A stretch of DNA of 64,000 nucleotides from Trichocoleus sp. FACHB-40 (GTDB lineage: Bacteria > Cyanobacteriota > Cyanobacteriia > Cyanobacteriales > FACHB-T130): contig NZ_JACJPF010000039.1 in NCBI RefSeq assembly GCF_014695915.1, forward strand, positions 30,279 to 94,278. The letters run 5' to 3'. Of the stretch, positions 43,156-52,113 are shown one piece after another. Numbering within the stretch: the first letter of the stretch is position 1; each line of letters opens with the position of its first letter. A program made the position numbers and the translations under genes. The notes below the pieces were generated by a model. The model ran no database searches and was not told the DNA's origin. It was given only the letters and a program-made list of their open reading frames with translations.

Positions 43156-45369
43156 ATGGAAACTAGAGAATACACAGAAGATATAGATTTTAAAAAATAC
43201 TGGCTTATCCTCAAACGGCGTTGGCTACCCGCCACCACCGTCTTTGTATTTACAGTTTCACTAGCTACCGCATTTGCGTTCTTAAAAAAGCCCACCTATG
43301 AAGCCGAAGGTAGGCTTTTGTTTAAGAAGCAAAATACGACTTCTGCCTTAGTCACAGAAGCAGGAGCAAAAATCGGGCAGTTGGAACCGCTAAACGTTCT
43401 GAATACCCCTCTCGATACTGAAGCAGAGATAGTCCGTTCTGAGCCTCTAATACAAGAGACGATAAATTCCCTAAAGCTGAAAGACAAAAAGGGAGACCCC
43501 CTAAAAACTATCGATTTCCTAAAACAGCTGACGGTAAAAGGTATCAAAGGAACCGATGTTTTGCAGATATCCTTTAAAAGCAAAGATCCCCAAGAAGCTG
43601 CAAAGATAGTCAACAAAGTTATGACCCTTTATCGCGAGAAGAACATACTTAATAACCGCGCTCAAGCAGCGGCGGCTCGCGAATTTATTACTAAGCAGCT
43701 ACCCAAAACTGAAGCTAATGTTCGTCAAGCAGAAGCAGCTTTGCGTAATTTCAAAGAACAGAATAACATTGTAGCTTTAGAAGAAGAAGGAAGCTCAGCT
43801 GTAAAAGCGATCGCAGAGCTAGACAGCAAAAAAGCTCAGACTCAGGCTGAACTTGAAGATGCAAGTGCTAGAGTCGCCGCCTTCCAAAATAAGATCGGGC
43901 TGAATTCACAGCGGGCTATGAGACTAAACTCGCTCAGTCAATCTCCCGCAGTTCAGCAAGTGTTGATAGAACTCCAAAAAATTGAAGGGGAGTTGACAGT
44001 TGAGCGCACCCGCCTTCAGGATGAAAATCCCAGAATAATTAACCTGGAAAGTAAACAAGCAGCATTAAAAGCTTTACTACAGGAACGGGTAGGTCAGGTT
44101 GTTGGCAGTAACCAACAAGTATCCGGAGAAAATTTACAAATTGGTGAACTTGAACAAAAACTAACCGCCGAATTAGTCAATGCAGAGGTGCAACGGTTAG
44201 GCTTGGCTAATCAAGTCAGTTTTCTATCTCGCGCTCAGTCGGCATACAGGCAAAGGGCTAACATTTTACCCAGATTGCAACAGGGCCAGCGGGATTTGCA
44301 ACGGCAAGTAGAAGCCGCGCAATCAACCTATCAAATTCTCTTGAAAAATCTTCAAGAGGTACAAATTGCGGAAAATCAAAATGTAGGCAACGCTAGTTTA
44401 ATTGCCGCCGCTACAGTTCCAGAAAAGCCCGTAGGTACTCGCAAGATAATAATCCTAGCTGCCGGAATTGTGGCAGGCAGTCTACTTTATGTAATCACTG
44501 CTTTCCTTGTAGACCTGAAAGATCCAACTATCAAAACCGCCAAAGAGGTGCGGGAGTTATTTAAGTATACCGTCCTGGGAATGGTTCCTTCTTTGAAGAA
44601 AAAAGTAACTTTTCGCAGTAAGAAACTAGAAAGAATTGTTCCGCAGCTTCCCGTTAGAGATAATCCACATTCGGTTATCAGTGAAGCTTACCGAATGCTT
44701 CAGGCAAACTTGAAGTTTCTCAGTCCAGATCAAGAGCTGAAAGTCATTGCGGTGACAAGTTCTGTTTCTAAGGAAGGCAAGTCTACGGTTTGTGCCAACT
44801 TGGCTATGGCTATGGCTCAACTGGGAAGACGAGTTTTATTAATAGATGCGGATCTGCACCATCCCATGCAGCATCACATCTGGGACTTGACTAATGCAAT
44901 TGGTCTGAGCGATGTCATCGTTAATCAAGCTGAGTTTGGAATGGCTGTGCGAGAAGTGATGGATAACCTCGATGTGCTTCCTTCTGGGGTGATTCCTCCT
45001 AATCCATTGGCTCTTGTTGACTCAAAGCGGATGGCTGCATTAATTGACAATTTTTCTAAAGACTACGATTTTATAATCCTTGATACGCCTCCAATCGTTC
45101 TGGTAGCGGATGCTCTAGCCGTGGGCAAAATGACTGATGGTATTTTATTGGTAGTCCGGCCAGGCGTGGTTGATACTGTCAGTGCTGCTGCTTGTAAGCA
45201 ATTTTTGGTGCAATCAGGTCAGAAAGTTTTAGGTTTGGTAGTCAATGGTGTGATTGTGGAAAACGAACCTGATAGTTATTTCCACCATGCCAAGGCATAC
45301 TACAAGGAAGATGCCAGTACGCCAAAAATGCTGACAGCTAAGGCTCCCAAAAATAGCGATCGCTTTTAA
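43156..45369 (+). CDS. Wzc-type polysaccharide co-polymerase/tyrosine autokinase
   Basis: 737 residues. An N-terminal Wzz chain-length domain has a membrane helix near 24-42. A long periplasmic coiled coil (about 180-380) ends with the GNVR-type second helix near 430-450 (IIILAAGIVAGSLLYVITAFLV). The cytoplasmic BY-kinase domain has Walker A SKEGKST (about 537-543), Walker A' VLLIDADLHHP and Walker B FIILDTPPI. The C-terminal tyrosine cluster is small (SYFHH, AYYKED). It controls chain length and export of exopolysaccharide with the Wzx/Wzy proteins encoded downstream. Confidence 0.92.
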   Translation: METREYTEDIDFKKYWLILKRRWLPATTVFVFTVSLATAFAFLKKPTYEAEGRLLFKKQNTTSALVTEAGAKIGQLEPLNVLNTPLDTEAEIVRSEPLIQETINSLKLKDKKGDPLKTIDFLKQLTVKGIKGTDVLQISFKSKDPQEAAKIVNKVMTLYREKNILNNRAQAAAAREFITKQLPKTEANVRQAEAALRNFKEQNNIVALEEEGSSAVKAIAELDSKKAQTQAELEDASARVAAFQNKIGLNSQRAMRLNSLSQSPAVQQVLIELQKIEGELTVERTRLQDENPRIINLESKQAALKALLQERVGQVVGSNQQVSGENLQIGELEQKLTAELVNAEVQRLGLANQVSFLSRAQSAYRQRANILPRLQQGQRDLQRQVEAAQSTYQILLKNLQEVQIAENQNVGNASLIAAATVPEKPVGTRKIIILAAGIVAGSLLYVITAFLVDLKDPTIKTAKEVRELFKYTVLGMVPSLKKKVTFRSKKLERIVPQLPVRDNPHSVISEAYRMLQANLKFLSPDQELKVIAVTSSVSKEGKSTVCANLAMAMAQLGRRVLLIDADLHHPMQHHIWDLTNAIGLSDVIVNQAEFGMAVREVMDNLDVLPSGVIPPNPLALVDSKRMAALIDNFSKDYDFIILDTPPIVLVADALAVGKMTDGILLVVRPGVVDTVSAAACKQFLVQSGQKVLGLVVNGVIVENEPDSYFHHAKAYYKEDASTPKMLTAKAPKNSDRF

Positions 45370-45495
45370 ATCGGCATTCGTCGATACTTCTAGATCGAAC
45401 CTTAAGCGTACTGTTGTAGAAACGTTCTCTACGCTTATGGGAAATCATCTTATCCTAACCCTATTAGGCTAGGGGCAGTGGAAATTTTTTTTACA

Positions 45496-45520
45496 GGAGA
45501 GGGGCGGCTCCCCTTTCCTG
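45496..45520 (+). terminator. G/C-rich hairpin after the Wzc-like gene
   Basis: AGGAGAGGGG pairs with CCCCTTTCCT around a 5-base loop, preceded by a T8 run. It lies about 130 bases after the stop codon. Confidence 0.5.
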
Positions 45521-45631
45521 GCGGTGAAGGCAGCTAAGTTATACAGTTGCTTCAATGCCCTTACGTACATAGCCTCTCCTGATAGGGAAAGTAGGCAAAT
45601 TGGCTCTTGCAGGCTGCTACTGCGGGTAAGC

Positions 45632-45682
45632 AAAAACACAATTATTTTTTAATGTTCCTGATTAAAAAATAATTGTGTTTTT
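45632..45682 (+). terminator. Perfect 22-bp AT-rich hairpin
   Basis: Arms 45632-45653 and 45661-45682 are perfectly complementary over 22 bp with the 7-base loop GTTCCTG. Its 3' arm ends in a T-run, so it looks like a strong intrinsic terminator, but the stem is much longer than usual. Confidence 0.7.
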
Positions 45683-46264
45683 ATTTAGGGTATGTCAAAT
45701 TACACTTTGTAAATACAGACTTCATTAGCAGTTTATATCTGTTGGCTCGGAAGATTAATTGTAAAGTACACAAGTACAATTTATACAAAATTGAGCTTGT
45801 CAAGTAGTTATATGTAGGAATAAAGTCAGCCCACAACTGTGCCAAGGAATATTTTGCAATTTACTACTTTTGATAGTAGTAGTAACGGGTTCAATTGTAG
45901 GATAATTTCAGGCTCCCTATAAGCCTAGGAATGGCTAGGCTAGGGTGTTTCGGCTTGGGGACAAAATTATTGCCTAGTGCTAGATCCAGTAGATATTTTG
46001 GATAAAAAAGATATTAAAACTCATTATTATGAAGTTGCCATGAAGTCAAGTATGGGATTTGAGAATTCTCTGTGAAATATGGCAAATTCAATTTACTTGG
46101 ATAGTGTTTTACAGTAATCTACGTAATAACGCTGAAGAGAATCTCAGATTCTCAAGTAAGCTAAGCAGTAATGCTGAAGGAAATTTACTAACAGGCTGCT
46201 AAATTAACCTTTGTTGCTACGAAAAAACTACCAGCACACCTAGCTATATATAGGTTTTATAGTT

Positions 46265-47506
46265 ATGCGTAAACCTGTTTTGACTATCTTCTACCAGTTC
46301 AATCCCAGTGGCATTAGCATCGGGGGTATTCAAACAGTCATACGCACCTTTGTCAAATACGCTCCTAGCGAGTTTGAAATCCGGCTGGTAGGAACGGAAA
46401 ATGATCCATCCCAACCCATAGGAGTATGGCGAGATTCGCAAGTGGCAGGCAGAGAAATCCGCTTTATGCCTTTGTTTTTTATAGAAAACGATAACTTTAA
46501 AAAATTAGTACCAACCAGTATTAAATATACGGCTGCCCTTTTGGGCCGTAACTTGAGTTCAGATTTCATGCACTTTCACAGATTGGAACCGACCCTAGCA
46601 ACTCTTAAATGGGCTGGTGAGAAAACTCTTTTTATTCACAATGATATTCAAAAGCAGGTAAATTCTACAGACAAGAAAAATGCTATTTTATGGCAACGTT
46701 TTCCAGCAGCGTATTTTGCTGTCGAACACTATCTTATAAGTCAGTTTTCCCAAATCTTGTCGTGCAACACCGATTCGGTGCAACATTACCAGCAGCGTTA
46801 CCCAGACATAGCAGAGCGCGTTTCCTACGTCAAAAACACAGTAGATAACGAAATTTGCTACCCATTAACTGAGGATGAACGGGAACAAGCTAGGCGAAGC
46901 TTAGCACAGCAAATGGGTTTAGCCCAGGATACGCGCTTTATTCTATTTGCTGGTCGCCTTCACGCCCAAAAAGATCCCGTACTGCTAATCCGCTCCATTG
47001 CTGCCCTGAACGATGCAAATGTTCACCTGCTCATAGCGGGTGATGGAGACTTAAAGGATGAGCTAAATTCTGAGATTTCCCGCTTTGGATTGACCGAACA
47101 GGTAACACTGCTGGGACCATTAGCCCAGAAAGAACTTGCACAGTTGCAGCGGATATGCAGTGTCTTCGTACTAACTAGCGTCTATGAAGGTCTTCCTATG
47201 GTCGCTCTCGAAGCACTTGCCAGCGGTACCCCATTGGTGACAACCAATTGCGGCGAAACTCCCAACCTACTCACTGCTAACAGTGGAGTGGTATGCGAGG
47301 AGCGAACGCCAGCCGCAGTTGCAGATGCCTTGCGTAAGGTACTGCACAACGGTGGAGATTATCCACTTGAGGCGTGCGTTAAAGCTGCCAAACCTTACAG
47401 TGCCAAGACTGTTGTGGGTGATATCTACAGCGATATGCTAAGCCGCTGGGAACAGGGGAATTTATCTACTAGCCAGATTAATCATAAAAGCTTTACCGGG
47501 GTTTAA
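46265..47506 (+). CDS. Glycosyltransferase family 4 protein
   Basis: 413 residues with the GT-B fold. The acceptor side has FYQFNPSGISIGGIQTV. The donor side has ILFAGRLHAQKDPVLLIR, LLIAGDGDLKDEL and the C-terminal EX7E-type motif YEGLPMVALEALASGTPLV. It should transfer a sugar from a nucleotide-sugar donor during repeat-unit assembly. The next glycosyltransferase starts two bases after its stop codon, so the two are co-translated. Sugar and linkage are unknown. Confidence 0.9.
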   Translation: MRKPVLTIFYQFNPSGISIGGIQTVIRTFVKYAPSEFEIRLVGTENDPSQPIGVWRDSQVAGREIRFMPLFFIENDNFKKLVPTSIKYTAALLGRNLSSDFMHFHRLEPTLATLKWAGEKTLFIHNDIQKQVNSTDKKNAILWQRFPAAYFAVEHYLISQFSQILSCNTDSVQHYQQRYPDIAERVSYVKNTVDNEICYPLTEDEREQARRSLAQQMGLAQDTRFILFAGRLHAQKDPVLLIRSIAALNDANVHLLIAGDGDLKDELNSEISRFGLTEQVTLLGPLAQKELAQLQRICSVFVLTSVYEGLPMVALEALASGTPLVTTNCGETPNLLTANSGVVCEERTPAAVADALRKVLHNGGDYPLEACVKAAKPYSAKTVVGDIYSDMLSRWEQGNLSTSQINHKSFTGV

Positions 47507-47508
47507 CA

Positions 47509-48690
47509 ATGAAAATTGCCGTAATTGGAGCGAAAGGATTGCCTGCCAAACAAGGTGGCATTGAGCATCACTGTGAAGAAATTTACTCGCGGGTAGTTGA
47601 ACAGGGTCACGAAGTAGATTTGTTTGCTCGTTCCTCATACACCGGAAATGTTTCACTAAGTCACTATAACGTTCATGGTGTGAAGGTTGTTTCTATACCC
47701 AGCTTGAATGTCAAGGGAATGGATGCTCTGTTGAGTTCGGCGCTGGGAGCGATCGCTTCTAATGCAAAGCGTTATGATATCGTTCACTTCCACGCTTTAG
47801 GGCCATCTCTCTTTACCTGGCTACCAAAATTTGCCTCTTCAGCAAAAGTCGTTGTTACCTGTCATGGCTTAGATTGGCAACGTGCCAAATGGAACAAAGC
47901 TTCTAGCGACCTAATCCGTCGTGGGGAACGCGCTGCTGTCCGCTTCTCTGATGAGATGATAGTCGTTTCAGAGGAACTGCGCTCATACTTTAAGCAAACT
48001 TACGGTAAAGAGACAATTTATATTCCTAACGCACCCTCAAATATGGGTGATTCAGACCCTACTTTTACTTATGGAACTTCGCTAGGTCTGGAACAGGGAC
48101 GCTATATTCTATTTTTAGGTAGACTGGTGCCGGAAAAGTGTCCCGACTTACTCATCAAAGCCTTTCAAAACCTTCAGCAAGAAGGATGGAAACTCGTCAT
48201 GGTCGGCGGTACCAGCGATACCAATGAGTTCACCTCAGAGATAACCGACATGGCGGCGAATAACAAAAACATAATATTCACAGGTGAACTTAGAGGGCCT
48301 CGTCTAGCAGAAATCCTTCGGGGCGCGGGATTGTTTGTACTTCCTTCTGAGTTGGAGGGATTACCTCTATCGATGTTGGAAGCAATGCAGGAAGGTGTCC
48401 CCGTACTCGGTAGTGATATTCCCGTGCATCAGCAATTGATCGGCAAAGAACGGGGGATGCTTTTCCAGGTGAAAAATGTAGACTCCTGCCTCCGCAGCTT
48501 GGAATGGGCAATCAATCACCAGCAGGAACTGGCGGTAATGGCTAAAAACGCCCAGAATTATGTACAAACAAACTATACCTGGAACCAGATTACTGCCGAA
48601 ACCTTGAAGTTGTACAACACACTCACCGCCCCTGTTCCAAAACCAAAACCAAACCCATTTCCAGTTTCAGACCGTCCTGTCAAGGCTTAA
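47509..48690 (+). CDS. Glycosyltransferase family 4 protein
   Basis: 393 residues, GT-B fold. MKIAVIGAKGLPAKQGGIE at the N-terminus is typical of a subgroup often annotated as rhamnosyl- or related glycosyltransferases. The donor motifs are YILFLGRLVPEKCPDLLI, LVMVGGTSDTNEF and LEGLPLSMLEAMQEGVPVL. It is directly coupled to the preceding gene and followed by a terminator hairpin at 48746-48784, which closes this two-gene unit. Confidence 0.9.
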   Translation: MKIAVIGAKGLPAKQGGIEHHCEEIYSRVVEQGHEVDLFARSSYTGNVSLSHYNVHGVKVVSIPSLNVKGMDALLSSALGAIASNAKRYDIVHFHALGPSLFTWLPKFASSAKVVVTCHGLDWQRAKWNKASSDLIRRGERAAVRFSDEMIVVSEELRSYFKQTYGKETIYIPNAPSNMGDSDPTFTYGTSLGLEQGRYILFLGRLVPEKCPDLLIKAFQNLQQEGWKLVMVGGTSDTNEFTSEITDMAANNKNIIFTGELRGPRLAEILRGAGLFVLPSELEGLPLSMLEAMQEGVPVLGSDIPVHQQLIGKERGMLFQVKNVDSCLRSLEWAINHQQELAVMAKNAQNYVQTNYTWNQITAETLKLYNTLTAPVPKPKPNPFPVSDRPVKA

Positions 48691-48745
48691 GAGTGCTGTT
48701 GCATCTCTAAATTGTCAATATAACTTAATATTTCCCGTCAGGGGA

Positions 48746-48784
48746 TAGGGGCGCGCAAATAACTGTACGCCCCTACTATTTTTT
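48746..48784 (+). terminator. Intrinsic terminator after the glycosyltransferase pair
   Basis: TAGGGGCG (48746-48753) pairs with CGCCCCTA (48768-48775), and a T6 run follows. It lies about 55 bases after the stop codon. Confidence 0.8.
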
Positions 48785-49085
48785 GTGTTTGAATTTTTTT
48801 TACCGACAATAGCCAGTGACACTCACTGCACCAATGTTATAAGCGCGACACCCATACTTACACTCAATTACGGCTGTACTAGCACCATTAATTTACAAAT
48901 CTTAGCTCTTAGGATAAAGTAATAACCAAAATTTGAATTGATGAGTAAAAAATTATACTTACATATATCCACGTAGGTTTTCCAATTTATAAGGGCGTTC
49001 TTTACAATTAATTCAAAAAATTCACTGATGCCTACGCCACGTACTGTTTTATATGCTAGAGAGGTAAAGAAAGCTACTCAGAAAA
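48776..49085. other. Gene-free stretch before the small membrane protein
   Basis: AT-rich, without a reading frame I can support. It follows the terminator and may hold a promoter for the short gene at 49086. Confidence 0.4.
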
Positions 49086-49292
49086 ATGAACACCTTTATC
49101 AATAAACTAATTTCTACGAGCGTAATGTTGATCTTCACGGCTGCTGGTTTCGTAGTGTTAGCATTTTCGGTAGTCTTGATGATGGTTGAATCGCTCGTCT
49201 CGCAAGTGTTGTCAGCAGTAAAAGCACTACAAAACAATTCTTTAACAGAAGGTGTGACTAGGGCGCAACAACCGTCTTCGGTTAAAGGCTAA
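49086..49292 (+). CDS. Small single-span membrane protein (hypothetical)
   Basis: 68 residues, with a strong hydrophobic helix at about 10-36 (STSVMLIFTAAGFVVLAFSV) and a short polar tail. AGAGAGG lies about 20 bases upstream and an A-rich stretch precedes the ATG, so initiation is plausible but not convincing. It may be a real small protein within the exopolysaccharide locus, or a chance frame. Confidence 0.4.
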   Translation: MNTFINKLISTSVMLIFTAAGFVVLAFSVVLMMVESLVSQVLSAVKALQNNSLTEGVTRAQQPSSVKG

Positions 49293-49327
49293 TGCCTTGG
49301 TACTTGGCGGATAAATTTGGCAAGTAT

Positions 49328-51544
49328 TCAGGGGCGAATTGCGTGTACGGGCCCGGAAGATAAAGCAGCCTGCTCCTTGGAATCCTCTGGAGTTCCGTAG
49401 TAGATTCCCCTGCCATTGGTGCCAATGAAGACTAAGCCAAACTTCTGCCAACTCGCCTCCATCACATTTGGCTCGCCACCGATGGGATTTTGCTTAGAAC
49501 TGATGCTTATCCAAGTTTTGCCTTTGTCGAGAGAACGGAAAATTCCCTCGCCCATACCAGAAATTTTTCCATACAAATAAAGCGCCGGAGTTGTACTTCC
49601 TGTCTGCGGTTTCCCGAAAGTAAACAAATGCGCCTTTTCTACTGAAGGCAGTTTAGAAAACGTTTTGCCACCGTCTGTGGAATGGAATAAACCTTCCCAG
49701 TCTAAGCTGAGCCAGACTTCATCTTTCGCATCTGGAACTGTTTTCAGCGCATAGGAATAATAGTCACTATTAATATTGGGAATTGATGAGTTAACAACGC
49801 TGAAGGATGCACCTCCGTCAGTGCTGCGGTAAACTTTACCGTCGCTGTAATAGTAAAAAGTATTGCCATCTACTTTATCCGCCACCAAGGGCTGACCCCA
49901 ATACCACGGGCCTTCTGGGCCATTAGGTAGTCCTGACACTGCACTCCATGAAGCGCCGCCATCAGTGGTGCGTAGGGGTGGAGCTTTACTTACAGCTACA
50001 ACGAACAAATTTGGGTTAGTTGCGGATATAGCTACGCGCAGTGGCATTGATGCCGGAAATGACCCAAACCGCTTCCATGTTAATCCGCCATCTGTTGAAG
50101 TTGCTCCTGTATAAGTTGAGTTCCACCTCGAACCGCCAACGCGGACGATACGCAAAGGGTCGCTTTGGGAGTAGGCGATCGCATAGGTGTCGCGATTGGC
50201 GTTACTTATGGGAGAAATACCTTCAAACCTTTTGGCGGGAAAGGCGTTCAGTCCATTGTTGTGATAGAAACCGTCTACATCGGCTACCCCGCTCAACAAG
50301 ACAGCGCCTTTGGGAGGTGCAGCGATCGCAAAAGCAACTACTTCTTCGTGTCCTTGCTCATAGTTAGTCCAAACGGCCGGATTGGCGTCGATATTCTCTG
50401 TCTGCCAAATTCCAAACCCGTCAGTTAACCATACTTTCCCTGGAACTTTTGGGTCAAACTCAATAGCGGAAGTCCACAAGGAAAACATGGAGTCGTCCCA
50501 CCAAGGAACGGTATGCTTTACCGATGCCTTTTTCTCTGTCCAAGTGGCACCACCATCTGAGGTTCTGTAAATTTTAGTAGAGGTAGATTGACCCAAGGCT
50601 ACCAGTACGTCGTTGGGATTATTCGGGTTAACACCCAAGGCATTAAAAGCTGCTGGTTTGTTTTCTGGGGTGATGTTGCTCCAAGTTCCCTTTTCATACT
50701 TGCTAACCCCTGCCATGTGGGTTACGTACAGAATACTGTTGTTAGCAACAGCCATTCGCTGTGCTTGTGCTGGACTTCCCGCTATTTTGCTCCACGTAAT
50801 ACCCGTGTCAGTAGATTGGTAAATACCGTCTCCGTAAATATTGGCATAGACTAAACCTGGTACTTGGTTGTCAAATACAATGCCCAAGATGCCAACGCCT
50901 TTGGTAAAAGTTGGAGATAAAGTTGTGACTTTTGCCCATGTCGCGCCTGCATTCTCCGACTTCCACAGCCCATCGTGTCGCGAACCAAAGAAAATAATGT
51001 TGGAGTTGGCTGGATTGACAGCTAGCCTTTTTCCCGCCCAACGATGCTCGTCGTTGCTGTCCATCCCTAAGTCTATGTTTAGTTTAGTCCAGTTTTTACC
51101 TTGATCTGTGGACTTAAAGATTGACCCTTTGGGCTGCCACTGGGAGTATTTACCTGCGGCCATGTAGACGATATTTGGGTTATTGGGATCTGTCGCGATC
51201 GCTTCTCCCCCGTAATATGTTTTCTCTTGCATTGAGAAGCTGTCATTTAATGGAATCCAGGTTTTATCTTTGGCATTCCAGCGATAAAAGCCACCAACGT
51301 CGGTTCTGATATAAACCAGATCCTTTTGCGCGTTGTGGGTGTAGACACCTGTAACAAACCCTCCGCCTCCTATCGACACGTTAGCCCAGCGATACCCATT
51401 TGCCCCGGCGTAGGAAGTTGGCGCAATCGGTGCGGACACAAGGTCTGCTCCTACAATCGGCTGTTGGTTGCTACTTGCAGTACACCCAAGCATAATGCCA
51501 ATAAAAACAGGAGCCACAGCCCGATGGAGAAGTTGTAATATCAT
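49328..51544 (-). CDS. GH74 xyloglucanase-like lipoprotein with BNR/Asp-box repeats
   Basis: 738 residues. A lipoprotein signal ends at C21 (GIMLGC). The body is two beta-propellers with Asp-box motifs such as STDQGKNW, SENAGATW, STDTGITW, TSDGGATW, STDGGLTW, TTDGGASW and STDGGKTF. The N-terminal segment YRWANVSIGGGGFVTGV then YIRTDVGGFYRW matches GH74, with the first Asp as the likely catalytic base. A second Asp in SGVADVDGF corresponds to the GDVGGF acid of the family. GH74 enzymes cleave beta-1,4-glucans substituted as in xyloglucan. Its placement inside the exopolysaccharide locus, on the opposite strand, suggests it trims or degrades the polymer made here. Confidence 0.85.
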   Translation of the reverse strand: MILQLLHRAVAPVFIGIMLGCTASSNQQPIVGADLVSAPIAPTSYAGANGYRWANVSIGGGGFVTGVYTHNAQKDLVYIRTDVGGFYRWNAKDKTWIPLNDSFSMQEKTYYGGEAIATDPNNPNIVYMAAGKYSQWQPKGSIFKSTDQGKNWTKLNIDLGMDSNDEHRWAGKRLAVNPANSNIIFFGSRHDGLWKSENAGATWAKVTTLSPTFTKGVGILGIVFDNQVPGLVYANIYGDGIYQSTDTGITWSKIAGSPAQAQRMAVANNSILYVTHMAGVSKYEKGTWSNITPENKPAAFNALGVNPNNPNDVLVALGQSTSTKIYRTSDGGATWTEKKASVKHTVPWWDDSMFSLWTSAIEFDPKVPGKVWLTDGFGIWQTENIDANPAVWTNYEQGHEEVVAFAIAAPPKGAVLLSGVADVDGFYHNNGLNAFPAKRFEGISPISNANRDTYAIAYSQSDPLRIVRVGGSRWNSTYTGATSTDGGLTWKRFGSFPASMPLRVAISATNPNLFVVAVSKAPPLRTTDGGASWSAVSGLPNGPEGPWYWGQPLVADKVDGNTFYYYSDGKVYRSTDGGASFSVVNSSIPNINSDYYSYALKTVPDAKDEVWLSLDWEGLFHSTDGGKTFSKLPSVEKAHLFTFGKPQTGSTTPALYLYGKISGMGEGIFRSLDKGKTWISISSKQNPIGGEPNVMEASWQKFGLVFIGTNGRGIYYGTPEDSKEQAALSSGPVHAIRP

Positions 51545-52113
51545 GATTGACTAAATACTGGTAAGATTACAGCCATTTTCCAGAGAATAATTCAGTTATT
51601 TACTCATACATTTCAAGTTTTAACGAAAAATTATCAAGCCTTCCATAGCTCAATGCCAAATCTGTAAATATTTAAGTGTCTTTATAAAAGCTTTAAACTT
51701 CTAGGGAAAATTCTCACGAACGCACACTGTTGTCTGTGGTAAATTAATTTTGTTTGCGTAGCAAGAGATTGGCACCCAATTACAATAACTTTAACTGCTG
51801 CTGAGATATTTTTGCCAGTCTGTACTAGCATTATTGGCAATTGACTAATTTATTCAATGAAATATGCTGACGGTCTGTAGAAGGCAGTCTGCTGATCCAG
51901 TAGCGATGAACCAAGGCAAACTGAGGAGAAAAATGTGCTGGAGCTGAGCCACCTGCTCAAAAAAATGATGAGCATTGTACCGATCCCTAATCTTCCGCCG
52001 CTAAAGACTCCCAAGCTGCGATCGCTATCTATAAATCTCTTTTTCTGGAAGTCTTCATTTGTAGAGCCTCAAAGTTTTTCCCGTAATATTTGCTACTTTG
52101 AGGGACGACAAGC
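51545..52113. other. Divergent promoter region between the GH74 and flippase genes
   Basis: 569 bases. Both flanking genes point away from it. No supportable gene, although weak short frames exist just before 52114. Confidence 0.45.

Larger units (their letters stand above)
45370..46264. other. 895-base intergenic region in the exopolysaccharide locus
   Basis: No gene. It contains a G/C-rich hairpin at about 45496-45520, a perfect 22-bp hairpin at 45632-45682, a palindrome near 45923-45942 (AGCCTAG/CTAGGCT) and another at about 46137-46153 (GAGAATCT/AGATTCTC). It probably terminates the kinase transcript and carries the promoter or leader of the glycosyltransferase pair. Confidence 0.55.
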
